Assembly: GCF_022397915.1 (NCBI RefSeq)
Contig: NZ_JAKEUO010000006.1
Coordinates: 182,371 to 246,370 of the forward strand
DNA length: 64,000 nt
Reading direction: 5' to 3'
Source: Vibrio sp. Isolate34
GTDB taxonomy: Bacteria; Pseudomonadota; Gammaproteobacteria; Enterobacterales; Vibrionaceae
The notes under the pieces were generated by a model that had not been told where the DNA came from, did not search any database, and saw nothing but the letters and a program-made list of their open reading frames with translations. Shown here piece by piece: positions 26,720-36,351 of this stretch. Within the stretch, counting starts at the first letter, position 1; the number at the start of each line of letters is the position of its first letter. The position numbers and the translations under genes are program-made.

Positions 26720-28123
26720 TTACGAGTGCGTAAGTTGATGTGCAAGCTTGCCTAGTAAGATCAGGGCTTGCTCTTTCTCTTCGGTAAGCTCGTAAGAGAA
26801 GTTCAACCGAATCGCGTTGTCTACCCTGCCCTGCTCACTAAACAAGTCTCCCGATGCAACACTAATACCTTGGGCAATCGCTAACTGATGGAATTGCTGG
26901 CTGTCGAATTTTTCAGAGAAACGAACCCAAACGAAATATCCACCAGCAGGCTCTTCAATCTCGATGGGATGCGGGAAGTACTGTTTAATCACACCAATAA
27001 AGCGCTCTTTTCTGATCAACAGGTTTTTACGCAGTTTACGAAGGTGATTATCGTAGCTTTCATGAATGAGAAAGTGCGCAACCCCGAGCTGGACAGGCGC
27101 ACTGCTTGATAGCGTAGAAAGAAGCTGAAGCTTTTGAATAGCATCGTTGAAACGTGTGTTCACCACCCAACCGACACGATAACCGGGGCAAAGGCTTTTT
27201 GAGTATGATCCACAAAGTAATACAGAGTCGGTTTTATCAAAGGCCTTTAATGGCTTGGGTTTATGCCCTTCGTAATAAAGGTCACCATACACGTCATCTT
27301 CAATAATGCAGGTATTATACTGCTCGGCAATTTCAACAACGCGGCGCTTTGCTTCTTCCGTAAGGCTGGTTCCCGTCGGGTTTTGAAAAGTCGTCATGAG
27401 CCAACACGCTTTCACATCTTGTGTTTTTAAGGCACTTTCAAACTGTTCGATATTCAGTCCGTTAATAGGGCAAACATCCACTTCAATAGGATTTAGTCCT
27501 AACCTCTCAACAGCCTGCAAAGCTCCATAGAACGCAGGTGACTCAATCACCACATTGTCTCCTGACTTAGTGACAGTTTGTAGACTCAAGTTCAGCGCTT
27601 CCATCGCGCCTGACGTGATCACGATGTCTTGATGATTAACCGTAATCCCTTGTTGTAGATAACGCTGTGCTATCTGCCTTCTTAAAGATTCACTTCCCGG
27701 TGGCAGATTATTAATCACACTGGCACCCGTCATCTTCCTGCCAGCACTGGCTAGATTACGAGTCAAAGTAGGTAAAGGGAACAAGTCTGGATCTGGAAAC
27801 GCCGAACCAAAAGGAATCACACCCTCAGCAGAGCTAGATTTCAAGAAGTCGAATAAGCGATCGTTGATGGCTTTCTTTTCAGGCGCTGATGGCAGATCGT
27901 AATCAACACCATCCACTCTTGGCGCCACGAAATACCCCGACTGAGGTTTAGCGATGATCCAACCTTCGCTTTCAAGCAGTTGGTAGGCTTGTAAGACAGT
28001 ACTATTGCTGACGTTGTAATTGCGACAACTCATGCGTACAGAAGGGATCTTCTCTCCTGAACGCCATGTGTTATTAGCGATCTGAGTTCGAATATCCTTT
28101 GCAAGCTCTTCATAACGCGCCAT
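26720..28123 (-). CDS. MocR-type regulator (GntR helix-turn-helix + aminotransferase)
   Basis: 467 residues. An N-terminal GntR winged helix (1-75; PSVRMSCRNYNVSNSTVLQAY) is joined to a full fold-type I aminotransferase-like domain. The PLP lysine is in SYSKSLCPGYRVGW, and DDVYGDLYYE and FQNPTGTS are the usual cofactor-contact segments. Such proteins sense PLP or an amino-compound and control adjacent or distant genes. Length and N-terminus are close to E. coli YdcR. Its likely divergent target is the small gene at 28342, but that is inference. Confidence 0.88.
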   Translation of the reverse strand: MARYEELAKDIRTQIANNTWRSGEKIPSVRMSCRNYNVSNSTVLQAYQLLESEGWIIAKPQSGYFVAPRVDGVDYDLPSAPEKKAINDRLFDFLKSSSAEGVIPFGSAFPDPDLFPLPTLTRNLASAGRKMTGASVINNLPPGSESLRRQIAQRYLQQGITVNHQDIVITSGAMEALNLSLQTVTKSGDNVVIESPAFYGALQAVERLGLNPIEVDVCPINGLNIEQFESALKTQDVKACWLMTTFQNPTGTSLTEEAKRRVVEIAEQYNTCIIEDDVYGDLYYEGHKPKPLKAFDKTDSVLLCGSYSKSLCPGYRVGWVVNTRFNDAIQKLQLLSTLSSSAPVQLGVAHFLIHESYDNHLRKLRKNLLIRKERFIGVIKQYFPHPIEIEEPAGGYFVWVRFSEKFDSQQFHQLAIAQGISVASGDLFSEQGRVDNAIRLNFSYELTEEKEQALILLGKLAHQLTHS

Positions 28124-28341
28124 CTAATTGTACTACCTAGGGAAATTTTGTTAGCCGGAGATTTTATCACTAACGCCATCAACTATTGCTGCTATCCATA
28201 TGATTGCACCTAATTTCTATAATTATGTGAATTGGTTCACAGATAACTTTGTAAGCTTTGCTAAGTTTGTACCCAAGGCAGGAGCTAAGTTGGCTTTCTG
28301 CCTCAATAATTTGATGTAATCCAAAAACATGCGAGATAACA

Positions 28342-28641
28342 ATGAAAAAAATAGAAGCAGACCAATTAAGTTATAAAGGAGAGTCAAACGGTGTTCATAG
28401 TTGGACAACACCGAGCGGCCAACCATACTACTGGCATCCAGACTGGCTTCACATTGCGGAAGACGCAACGGGCTCACATCCAAAACAGAAACTCGATGTA
28501 GACCAAGACCAAGCACCAACAGAAAAGCACGCGGTGTCTGCAATTCTAAAACACGTTAACCAATGGGCAGCTGACAAACTGGCATCGCACCCTGAGATTG
28601 AAACTGGCTCAATTGAAGCTGAAATTAATCTGAAAAAGTGA
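28342..28641 (+). CDS. Hypothetical protein (99 aa)
   Basis: A soluble 99-residue protein with an aromatic-rich N-terminal part (SWTTPSGQPYYWHPDW, about residues 20-35) and a helical acidic C-terminal half. A GAGA ribosome site precedes the ATG. It is divergent from the MocR-type regulator across 218 bp. I recognise no family and propose no function. Confidence 0.6.
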   Translation: MKKIEADQLSYKGESNGVHSWTTPSGQPYYWHPDWLHIAEDATGSHPKQKLDVDQDQAPTEKHAVSAILKHVNQWAADKLASHPEIETGSIEAEINLKK

Positions 28642-28983
28642 TTCGGTGTACTGGTTTTCGCAAGGTTAACTACTCGTGATTCCAGTAAGCACATCGACGG
28701 AATAGCCTTGTATCTCAACCGAGGCTATTCAAACCTCTTCATAATAACGCTGTAATAATCCCCACCTAGCTAACAAATCCCTAACACAAACCACTTTCTT
28801 GTATCAATCCACGAAAGCTATCGATAGAATTTCCGGTCTTATTTACGTCAGTTATACAAATTGTATGTAATTCAACAAATCGTGAATCAGTAAAGTTGTA
28901 TGGATCTATAAATTTGCATGAATCTATACAAGTTATGTAGATCTAAAAAACAAATTTTTGAACCTGAGAATAAAGGCTTATTG
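28642..28983. other. Intergenic region before HD-GYP gene
   Basis: 342 bp, AT-rich, including 66 bases open in the HD-GYP frame but lacking a ribosome site. I see no terminator after the 99-aa gene and no clear operator. Confidence 0.45.
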
Positions 28984-30438
28984 ATGGATAATTCGAACTA
29001 CAATCAATCGCTAACGACTAAGTTATATCTCATTGCTGGTGTGCTATTTGGGACTTATGGCAGTAGAGTATGTCCTATGCTGGAAAGCTTAACGACGTTA
29101 GAGATTTTTACTCAAGTTAGTATTGTCTTCGTCTTACTTTGGCTAGTCCGTCACTACCTATTAGCGCAACACACTTTAGTCAAACAAGGTCGGTTTGCTC
29201 AGCTTGAGACCTTATTGTTTTTTGCTGCAAGTGTCCCTTTCGCGCTCTATTACAACCTAAGCTACGAATTCACCATTGATAGTAATTTGAAAGTACTGTT
29301 CGGCATGAGCTTATTTGGTTTCTTTACTGGAACGATTCTTCAACTCAACGCCAAGCTCAATCAAATGGATAAGATGGAAGCGACAGGGCAGTTTGATTTC
29401 CAACTGATTGGCGAAAGAAGCTCTCTGATAAAACAGATGATTGGCTTGGTGATGGTGCTTTTAGTGACACTCACAACCATGCTCACAATGATTGCCGTTA
29501 AAGATATTTTCTGGCTCGAGCACAACCCCGATCGCTTGCTTGATGGGACAGGCAAGATCAGTGTGATTAAAGAGTTTATTTATCTTGCGTTAGTTCTGGG
29601 TGGATACGCAATCACCATAATGACACTGTGGAGCAAGCTGATTAAACGCATTCTACTTAGCCAAGAGTGCGCATTAAACAAGGTGACCAATGGCGAGCAA
29701 GGTGTTCGCTTACCTATTTTCGGTTACAACGAGCTTGGTTCAATGGTCTCAATGACCAACACCATGCTTGATAGCCTAGAGACGGCGCAAAACGAAGTGA
29801 AAACCACACGCGACGTTGCGATTGTCAGTCTATCTGCGCTTGCCGAATCGAGAGATAATGAAACAGGCGCACACATCCTTAGAACTCAAGAGTACGTTAA
29901 GGTACTCGCTCAGGAGCTTAGCAAATCTGAAAGACACTCTGCCTTGTTAACTCCAAACTATATCGAATTGCTTTATAAGTCTGCACCACTGCATGATGTC
30001 GGTAAGGTTGGTGTGCCTGATAGCGTGCTATTAAAACCAGGAAAATTGACTGACGAAGAGTTTGAAATAATGAAAGGTCACCCTGCGATTGGCGCAGAAG
30101 CCTTATCTATTGCAGAGAAGCAACTAGGAAGCAGCTCTTTCTTGAGAGTCGCAAAAGAGATTTCCCTGACTCACCATGAGAAATGGAATGGCAGTGGCTA
30201 TCCAAATCAGCTGTCTGGTGAAGATATTCCACTATCGGGTCGTTTAATGGCATTAGCCGATGTTTATGATGCACTCATTTCGAAGCGCGTCTACAAACCA
30301 GCCTTTACTCATGAGCAAGCTAAACAGATCATTTTAGAGGGCAATGGGACGCATTTTGATCCGCAAGTTGTCCAAGCTTTTCTGGCTGTAGAACAAGCAT
30401 TTGTTTCGATTGCTGCGACTTATCAAGATGTGCAATAG
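28984..30438 (+). CDS. HD-GYP domain c-di-GMP phosphodiesterase
   Basis: 484 residues from this ATG, preceded by AAGG at a good distance; an in-frame ATG at 28918 lacks a ribosome site. The N-terminal half has about six hydrophobic segments (residues ~10-215), then a HAMP-like linker. The C-terminal HD-GYP domain has the metal-binding HDVGK, a later HH pair in LTHHEKWNGSGYPN, and the GYP-type loop. The family hydrolyses cyclic di-GMP. It is a single gene with a terminator immediately after, and is probably inner-membrane. Confidence 0.88.
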   Translation: MDNSNYNQSLTTKLYLIAGVLFGTYGSRVCPMLESLTTLEIFTQVSIVFVLLWLVRHYLLAQHTLVKQGRFAQLETLLFFAASVPFALYYNLSYEFTIDSNLKVLFGMSLFGFFTGTILQLNAKLNQMDKMEATGQFDFQLIGERSSLIKQMIGLVMVLLVTLTTMLTMIAVKDIFWLEHNPDRLLDGTGKISVIKEFIYLALVLGGYAITIMTLWSKLIKRILLSQECALNKVTNGEQGVRLPIFGYNELGSMVSMTNTMLDSLETAQNEVKTTRDVAIVSLSALAESRDNETGAHILRTQEYVKVLAQELSKSERHSALLTPNYIELLYKSAPLHDVGKVGVPDSVLLKPGKLTDEEFEIMKGHPAIGAEALSIAEKQLGSSSFLRVAKEISLTHHEKWNGSGYPNQLSGEDIPLSGRLMALADVYDALISKRVYKPAFTHEQAKQIILEGNGTHFDPQVVQAFLAVEQAFVSIAATYQDVQ

Positions 30439-30441
30439 AGT

Positions 30442-30468
30442 AAAAGTGGCGCTTCTAGCGCCACTTTT
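30442..30468 (+). terminator. Terminator between HD-GYP and VWA genes
   Basis: The perfect 11-bp stem AAAAGTGGCGC / GCGCCACTTTT starts 3 bp after the HD-GYP stop and is followed by AT-rich sequence. The convergent VWA gene stops 11 bp beyond. Confidence 0.8.
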
Positions 30469-30478
30469 ATTTAACAAG

Positions 30479-31990
30479 TTATAAAGTTATTGTTCTAATA
30501 ACAGTTTCACCATTAAGGTCTAACGTCAATTTAATAACATCACCCGCTTGAAGTGGAATACCCAAGTAAGCGACGTAAGAGAATTTCACTGACGTTTGCA
30601 GAGATGAATAAATCCCAGCAATGTTTATCGCGTCAGTCAATTCAAAGAATGCACCGCCGGTTTCTTGGGCAATGACTGACAAATCAACAGTATTCGCACC
30701 ACTACCGACCGAAATAGCATTCACAGGAATCGAGTTTTGTAATGCTGCAGCAACAACTCCATCACGGTCCGCAAATGAACTATTCCCATCCGTCATTACG
30801 AATATGCGTTTGAGCGTGTTGCTTCTAGCTGAAGCTAATGTAACAGAATCATTGATAGCGCCCTCTAATTGAGTACCACCACTCCATCTGTAGTCATCAT
30901 TAAGAGAAGATACAGAATCAGTACGATCGGCATGTTTTTCATCGTACCGATAAAAATTATTCCATAGTGGTGAGAACGCGTTATACATATCTACAGAAAA
31001 ATGTAAGTCCGCTTTACTCGTAACGAAGCCAGAATCTGAGTAATTATAGGTGACATTGGCACTGTCACTGTCAGTCATTGAGTAGTTAGCCAAAAGTGTG
31101 TTATCGATCAACTCTACGTTGCTATCAAAAGGTACAACGGCTACCTCGTCTGCGTCTGCTTTTTCACTGATAAATTGATGTGCTGCCGATGCTGTTAACT
31201 GAAGTAACGTTACAGGATTGCCATTGCCATCAATAATCGCGACCGGCGGATCGACGCTTTCATCGAATTCATTGGCAAACATAGAGCCACTCGCATCCAA
31301 TGCGAGAACATTTGAAGTGGACACTGCAAGCTGTTCAGAAGTGTTCAACGACAAAAAATTTACCGGAAAATCATTGATTTCTAATAGGAAAGCATCTTTA
31401 GACAACTGAATGACCGCATTATTGGTTACAGAATCTGTTATGGAAAAAATAAATTCACTGCCACCAGCCTTTTGCATCGCACTGATGACATAAGTTGCAT
31501 TGGAAGGGATAGTCGAAGCCACAACACTTGTATTTGGAGTAGTCCCTGATTGCTGGAAGTTTGCGGCATTCGCTTTCAGCGCCTTATAACCATCTGCTGT
31601 CGCTGCAATGACATATCCTTCGGTGTCAGCGCTATCAACAGGAACTTCGATGACAAAAGAGCCACAGCTATCTGTTGTCGTTGTATCACCAACTTGACCA
31701 CTAACAGAGTCTTCAATAGCAACGGTCGCACTCGACATTGGTAGGTAACCAGTCGGTACATTGGTGCACTCAGCACTGTAACTTGATATGTTTAGATTTC
31801 TGTTAAGGGCCCTTGCACTTCTAATCTCTGTAGATTCAGGTACGAGCAACGTACCTGCAAAAGTGGTTGTATCAGTGGTTGTATCAGTGGTGCTTGACGA
31901 CTCCGTTGATATCGTATCACTATCACTCCAACACCCTCCAATCAGTGCTGCTGATACAAGTAATGTACCTATCCTCAATTTAAAGCTCAT
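30479..31990 (-). CDS. VWA-domain lipoprotein
   Basis: 503 residues with a lipoprotein signal ending in LIGGC (Cys20); the residue after Cys is Trp, so no inner-membrane retention signal. A Ser/Thr-rich linker (~22-43) contains TTD repeats. A carboxypeptidase-regulatory-like or Ig-like segment (about 60-150) follows. The C-terminal von Willebrand A domain has the metal-site DASGSM near residue 250 and a later FVMTDGNSS. Probably surface or outer-membrane anchored, for protein binding or adhesion. It has no operon partner; function unassigned. Confidence 0.8.
   Translation of the reverse strand: MSFKLRIGTLLVSAALIGGCWSDSDTISTESSSTTDTTTDTTTFAGTLLVPESTEIRSARALNRNLNISSYSAECTNVPTGYLPMSSATVAIEDSVSGQVGDTTTTDSCGSFVIEVPVDSADTEGYVIAATADGYKALKANAANFQQSGTTPNTSVVASTIPSNATYVISAMQKAGGSEFIFSITDSVTNNAVIQLSKDAFLLEINDFPVNFLSLNTSEQLAVSTSNVLALDASGSMFANEFDESVDPPVAIIDGNGNPVTLLQLTASAAHQFISEKADADEVAVVPFDSNVELIDNTLLANYSMTDSDSANVTYNYSDSGFVTSKADLHFSVDMYNAFSPLWNNFYRYDEKHADRTDSVSSLNDDYRWSGGTQLEGAINDSVTLASARSNTLKRIFVMTDGNSSFADRDGVVAAALQNSIPVNAISVGSGANTVDLSVIAQETGGAFFELTDAINIAGIYSSLQTSVKFSYVAYLGIPLQAGDVIKLTLDLNGETVIRTITL
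31863..31892. repeat. 12-bp tandem repeat in VWA lipoprotein linker
   Basis: GTGGTTGTATCA occurs twice in tandem plus a partial third copy. It encodes the Thr-Thr-Asp linker in frame (12 bp is four codons), so slippage would change linker length without a frameshift. Confidence 0.7.
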
Positions 31991-32350
31991 CCTCTACTCC
32001 TTGATTAATATACCCATAGCTAAATTCATCGCTTGTTAATTCTTTAGTTAAATATAATTTGGTTAAAAAATCATTTCTGAACCCACATCACACGACCGAT
32101 TACTTGATATATTACCAGTTGCATATCAATTTTGTGATTAGCTTAACATTACATACTCAACAAATTTACTGTGTAATTCCAAGGCCGCTAGAAAAAGAAA
32201 CTTAAATTTTTATCTCTTTCAGCCGTCTACTCAGAAATATCGTCCATTTATCTAAATTTACTCTCCATTTACAGTTGTACCGAGTCACGTTGAAAGGTAT
32301 AAATACTGGAGTTATTATTCCCTCCCTCTCAATTGACATGGATGAAGATT
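31991..32350. other. Divergent region VWA lipoprotein / aspC
   Basis: 360 bp of AT-rich sequence. It holds a candidate aspC promoter (listed). No TyrR box was found despite the aromatic aminotransferase role of the family. Confidence 0.5.
32275..32303 (+). promoter_or_regulatory. Candidate aspC promoter
   Basis: A -35-like TTGTAC and a -10 TATAAA are separated by 17 bp. The expected start is near 32310, about 40 bases before the ATG. Confidence 0.4.
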
Positions 32351-33541
32351 ATGTTTGAAAAAGTGTTAGCTGCTCCCGCCGATCCTATCCTCGGCCTTAC
32401 TGAAGAGTTTAAAAAAGACTCTCGTGCAGAGAAAATCAACCTTGGTGTTGGCATCTACAAAAATGAAGATGGTCAAACGCCAGTACTTAAAACAGTAAAG
32501 AAAGCAGAAGCTGCACTTCTTGAAAACGAAAAAACTAAATCTTACCTAACGATTGAAGGTACTGCTGAATACGGTCTAGCGGTTCAGAAATTGCTTTTCG
32601 GTTCAGATGCAGAGATCGTAACGTCTCAACGCGCTAAAACAGCACAGGCTCCAGGTGGTACAGGTGCACTTCGCGTAGCAGGTGAATTCATCAAGCGCCA
32701 ACTGGGCGACGTGAAAATCTGGATCAGTAACCCAACTTGGGCTAACCACAACGGCGTTTTCGCTGCTGCAGGTATCGAAACAGCTCAATACAGCTACTAC
32801 AACGCTGAAACAAAAGACAAAGACTTCGCAGGCATGGTTGCTGACCTAGAGAAAGCTTCTGCAGGCGATATCGTTCTTCTTCACGGTTGCTGTCATAACC
32901 CAACAGGTATCGACCCAACAGCTGAAGAATGGGAAGTACTGGCTAAGCTTGTTGCTGAGAAGAAACTGCTTCCTCTATTCGACTTTGCTTACCAAGGTTT
33001 TGCAAAAGGCGTTGAAGAAGATGCTGCTGGCCTACGTGTATTTGCTAAGTACAACAAAGAAATCCTAGTAGCGAGCTCATTCTCTAAGAACTTCGGCTTG
33101 TACAACGAGCGTGTTGGTGCATTCACACTGGTTGCTGAATCTGCAGACGTAGCAACAACAGCATTCTCTCAAGTTAAGAGCATCATCCGCTCTATCTACT
33201 CTAACCCACCAGCGCACGGTAGTGCTGTAGTAACTCACATCCTTGGCGATGCTGATCTACGTGCTGAATGGGAAGCAGAAGTAGCAGAGATGCGTGACCG
33301 TATCCAAGAGATGCGTGAGCTATTCGTAACAACACTGAAATCTGAAGGTGTTGATGCAGATTTCACATTCATCGAACGTCAAAATGGCATGTTCTCTTTC
33401 TCTGGCCTAAGCAAAGAGCAAGTAACTCGTCTGAAAGATGAATTCTCTATTTACATTGTTGGCTCTGGTCGCATCAGCGTTGCGGGCATGACTAAGTCAA
33501 ACATGGGTCCTCTATGTAAAGGTATCGCTGCGGTTCTTTAA
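32351..33541 (+). CDS. aspC: Aspartate/aromatic aminotransferase
   Basis: 396 residues from this ATG, the same as E. coli AspC, whose start [16 protein letters not shown] it mirrors; an ATG 18 bases upstream is rejected on this basis. It is a fold-type I PLP enzyme with the cofactor lysine in [16 protein letters not shown] (~246), HGCCHNPTG, and the C-terminal Arg in GSGRISVAG that binds the substrate carboxylate. It interconverts aspartate and oxaloacetate and often accepts aromatic amino acids. TyrB is a close paralogue; AspC is preferred by sequence. Confidence 0.92.
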   Translation: MFEKVLAAPADPILGLTEEFKKDSRAEKINLGVGIYKNEDGQTPVLKTVKKAEAALLENEKTKSYLTIEGTAEYGLAVQKLLFGSDAEIVTSQRAKTAQAPGGTGALRVAGEFIKRQLGDVKIWISNPTWANHNGVFAAAGIETAQYSYYNAETKDKDFAGMVADLEKASAGDIVLLHGCCHNPTGIDPTAEEWEVLAKLVAEKKLLPLFDFAYQGFAKGVEEDAAGLRVFAKYNKEILVASSFSKNFGLYNERVGAFTLVAESADVATTAFSQVKSIIRSIYSNPPAHGSAVVTHILGDADLRAEWEAEVAEMRDRIQEMRELFVTTLKSEGVDADFTFIERQNGMFSFSGLSKEQVTRLKDEFSIYIVGSGRISVAGMTKSNMGPLCKGIAAVL

Positions 33542-33550
33542 TCGTAAAGT

Positions 33551-33592
33551 GAAACCTGTATTTGCAGAGCAGAAACCTGCACTTGCAGACCA
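33551..33592. repeat. Tandem 21-bp imperfect repeat after aspC
   Basis: Two adjacent copies (33551-33571 and 33572-33592) starting GAAACCTG and containing TTGCAGA differ at three positions. They lie between the aspC stop and its terminator. Confidence 0.7.
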
Positions 33593-33602
33593 ATAGATAT
33601 GC

Positions 33603-33630
33603 AAAAGCCAGCGATTAAGCTGGCTTTTTT
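33603..33630 (+). terminator. Terminator of aspC
   Basis: AAAAGCCAGC / GCTGGCTTTT with a 5-base loop and a T run. It is also downstream of the convergent barrel gene. Confidence 0.85.
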
Positions 33631-33664
33631 GTGTCTCGACTTTCAGTTTTAGATACTTTGTAAG

Positions 33665-34306
33665 TTAATATTCTAAGAAAAACTCCACGCCCAGCTCATT
33701 GGTTCGTTCGCTACGAATCTTACCTTCTCCATCTCGATGTTGGTACGAGCCACCAATCGCAAACTTGTTGGTCACGAGATAACGTAAACCTAAGTGATAA
33801 ATCTCTTCGTCGAACAAATCACTTCGATTCACTTGCACACTACTGTTGGCAATCCAACGTTTCGCAAAACCATAGTTAAGCTCAGCTTTTACCCCTTGGA
33901 TGAACTCAGTATCTGAAGATTCAGTTCGGTTGGTGTCATTATCTTCAACCTTAACTTTAGTGATACCAAGCAGGTAGTAAGCCACTATATCTAAATCTTT
34001 CTTGATGCTGTAACGGTAACCAACACCCGGCATAAGTGTATCAATTCGAGTCGTGGTGTCATCAGGATGAATGAAGCGTGCACTGTAGTCGCCCAGCAAC
34101 AACCAATCATCCGTCATCGCGTAACTGACGCCTAATCCATACGACGAGGCATTGTTATTACTGCCTGCATCTTCATTTAAACTGCCCGAATGCGCTGTGG
34201 CATAAACGTGGTCATAATCAAGAATATCCACTGCGTTAGTGTCCGCCCACAAACTTGGAGAAAACGCTAAAACCGCAGATACAAAACTAAGCTTCCACTT
34301 CGACAT
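33665..34306 (-). CDS. Outer-membrane beta-barrel protein (OmpA-like fold)
   Basis: 213 residues from the ATG at 34306, which has AAGG at the right distance; an ATG at 34315 lies on that ribosome site. The signal peptide ends near SPSLWA|DT. The rest alternates polar and hydrophobic residues with repeated aromatic girdles (YGLGVSYAM, GVGYRYSI, HLGLRYLV) and a C-terminal LEY, consistent with an 8-stranded barrel ending in an aromatic residue. No plug, porin loop or periplasmic domain is visible. Function unknown. Confidence 0.75.
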   Translation of the reverse strand: MSKWKLSFVSAVLAFSPSLWADTNAVDILDYDHVYATAHSGSLNEDAGSNNNASSYGLGVSYAMTDDWLLLGDYSARFIHPDDTTTRIDTLMPGVGYRYSIKKDLDIVAYYLLGITKVKVEDNDTNRTESSDTEFIQGVKAELNYGFAKRWIANSSVQVNRSDLFDEEIYHLGLRYLVTNKFAIGGSYQHRDGEGKIRSERTNELGVEFFLEY

Positions 34307-34456
34307 TCCTATCATCCTTAAACTGTCACTCCATTAATTGAAAGGTTAGTCTATCCCTAAGACTTTAAAAAGGTTTTAGCTCACAGATTGATTTGTGACG
34401 GCAAATTATTATCAAATGTTGTACCATGAAATCATACAAACTAATGGATGATCATT

Positions 34457-36346
34457 ATGGATGCTGAGTTATTAGAGATTCAAAACTTTCTGGCACAATA
34501 CCCCCCTTTCACAGAACTCCCTGAGGAGATGTTGGCGAAAGTGACCAGTAGCGTGGAAATTTCTTATTACCGCCAAGACACACCTATCATTCACTTTGGT
34601 GATCAAATTCATGATCTCTATATGGTTCGAAGCGGCGAAGTAGAAGTCTACCGTCGTAAAGGCGAACTCTATAACCGCCTGGATGAAGGCCACTTATTCG
34701 GCCAAATGGGTCTACTGACCAACAACAAGGTTCGTTTCCCAGTAAAAGCGACCGAAGATACCCTGCTCTACTGCATTCCTGAACCAATTTTCCAAGAACT
34801 CTACGACAACTACGACTCCTTTGCCGATTTTGTAGAAGTAGAAGATAACGCTCGTCTGCGTCAAGCAAACTCAAGTAATAACGATGCCAACGATCTCACG
34901 ACATCCAAGGTAAAAACGCTGCTGACTAGCGAAGCGCCGATGATCGAGAAGACTCGTACGATTCAACAAGCCGCGACCATGATGGCCGAAGACAACGTAT
35001 CTTCTTTGCTGATCATTGACCCAGAAATCGTTGAAGATGACGAAGATGACTCAACACCCGTAATCGGCATCATCACCGACCGAGATTTATGTACTCGTGT
35101 ACTTGCTGAAGGCTTAAACCCGTCGGATGAAGTCTCTAGCGTAATGACACCAGAGGTTATCTCACTCGACCACAATGCTTATGTTTACGAAGCCATGATG
35201 ACCATGCTTCGTTACAACGTGCATCACTTGCCAGTGCTTAAAGATAAGAAGCCAATCGGTATTATCGAGGCGACAGACATCGTCCGTTATGAGTCTCAAA
35301 ACTCACTGTTACTGGTAAGTAGTATCTTCCAACAGCAAAGCATTGAAGACCTGAAAGTGCTTTCCGAGCAAGTGAAAGACAGCTTTGTACGTTTGGTTAA
35401 CGAAGATGCCAATGCTCACATGGTGGGAACCGCAATGTCGGTAATTGGTCGCAGCTTTAAACAGCGTATTATCGAGTTGGGTGAAGAGAAGTTAGGTAAG
35501 TCACCAATTCCATACTGTTTCCTTGCGTTAGGTTCGATGGGACGTGATGAGCAATTACTGGTCACCGACCAAGATAACGCCATCATTCTTGATGACACAT
35601 ACGACGAAGCGAAACACGGTAAGTACTTTGAAGAGCTTTCAAAGTTCATTTGTGACGGCTTAGATCAGTGTGGTTATGTCTACTGTACTGGTGACATCAT
35701 GGCAACCAACCCAACTTGGCGTATGACACGTCGACAGTGGGAAGAGTGCTTTGCCGATTGGATTGATGATCCAAACCCGAAAGCCTTGTTGAACGCTTCT
35801 ATCTTCTTTGACTTAGATGGTGTTTATGGCCGCTTAAAATGGGCTGAGCAATTGAACAGCTTTATTGTAAGACGTGCACGTAAGAACAACCGCTTCCTAG
35901 CGTGTCTTGCCCGTAACGCGCTCAACCGCACTCCACCACTGGGATTCTTCAAAGATTTCGTGATGGAGAAAGATGGCCGTCATAACAACTCGATCAACCT
36001 TAAGCGTCGCGGAACTGCACCGCTAGCCGATCTGATTCGTGTTCACTCTTTGGCGGTGGCTTCTCGTTCGAAGAACTCATTCGAGCGTTTGGATGACATT
36101 ATAGACGCGGGTATTCTTCCAAAAGGCAGAGCGCAAGATCTGAAAGACGCCATGGAATTCATCTCCTTGGTTCGTATTCGTCACCAAGCGCACGACGTTG
36201 ATAACAATGTCGAGCCTGATAACAATATCGAACCGGAGAACTTGTCTGACTTCGAGCGACGTAACCTGAAGGATGCATTCCAGATTTTAAGTAATGCACA
36301 GAACTTCCTTAAGTTCCGTTACCAAGCTAGCAACAAGTTTAAGTAG
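34457..36346 (+). CDS. cNMP-binding / CBS / DUF294 nucleotidyltransferase-like protein
   Basis: 629 residues. A cyclic-nucleotide-binding fold (about 15-125) is followed by paired CBS domains (~150-280; GIITDRDLCTRVL, HHLPVLKDKKPIGIIEATDI). Next is a DUF294 nucleotidyltransferase-like domain with LGSMGRDEQLLVTDQDNA, then the DUF294 C-terminal helical domain. Soluble, cytoplasmic. The family resembles GlnD-type transferases, but its substrate is unknown. An exonuclease gene follows 5 bp later, so the two are cotranscribed. The start at 34457 is chosen for its GGAT spacing; an ATG 9 bases upstream is possible. Confidence 0.85.
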   Translation: MDAELLEIQNFLAQYPPFTELPEEMLAKVTSSVEISYYRQDTPIIHFGDQIHDLYMVRSGEVEVYRRKGELYNRLDEGHLFGQMGLLTNNKVRFPVKATEDTLLYCIPEPIFQELYDNYDSFADFVEVEDNARLRQANSSNNDANDLTTSKVKTLLTSEAPMIEKTRTIQQAATMMAEDNVSSLLIIDPEIVEDDEDDSTPVIGIITDRDLCTRVLAEGLNPSDEVSSVMTPEVISLDHNAYVYEAMMTMLRYNVHHLPVLKDKKPIGIIEATDIVRYESQNSLLLVSSIFQQQSIEDLKVLSEQVKDSFVRLVNEDANAHMVGTAMSVIGRSFKQRIIELGEEKLGKSPIPYCFLALGSMGRDEQLLVTDQDNAIILDDTYDEAKHGKYFEELSKFICDGLDQCGYVYCTGDIMATNPTWRMTRRQWEECFADWIDDPNPKALLNASIFFDLDGVYGRLKWAEQLNSFIVRRARKNNRFLACLARNALNRTPPLGFFKDFVMEKDGRHNNSINLKRRGTAPLADLIRVHSLAVASRSKNSFERLDDIIDAGILPKGRAQDLKDAMEFISLVRIRHQAHDVDNNVEPDNNIEPENLSDFERRNLKDAFQILSNAQNFLKFRYQASNKFK

Positions 36347-36351
36347 GGCCT

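Noticed and set aside
32041..32350. TyrR box upstream of aspC
   Set aside because: TTTAC motifs occur, but in direct rather than inverted arrangement, and no GTAAA-N6-TTTAC is present.
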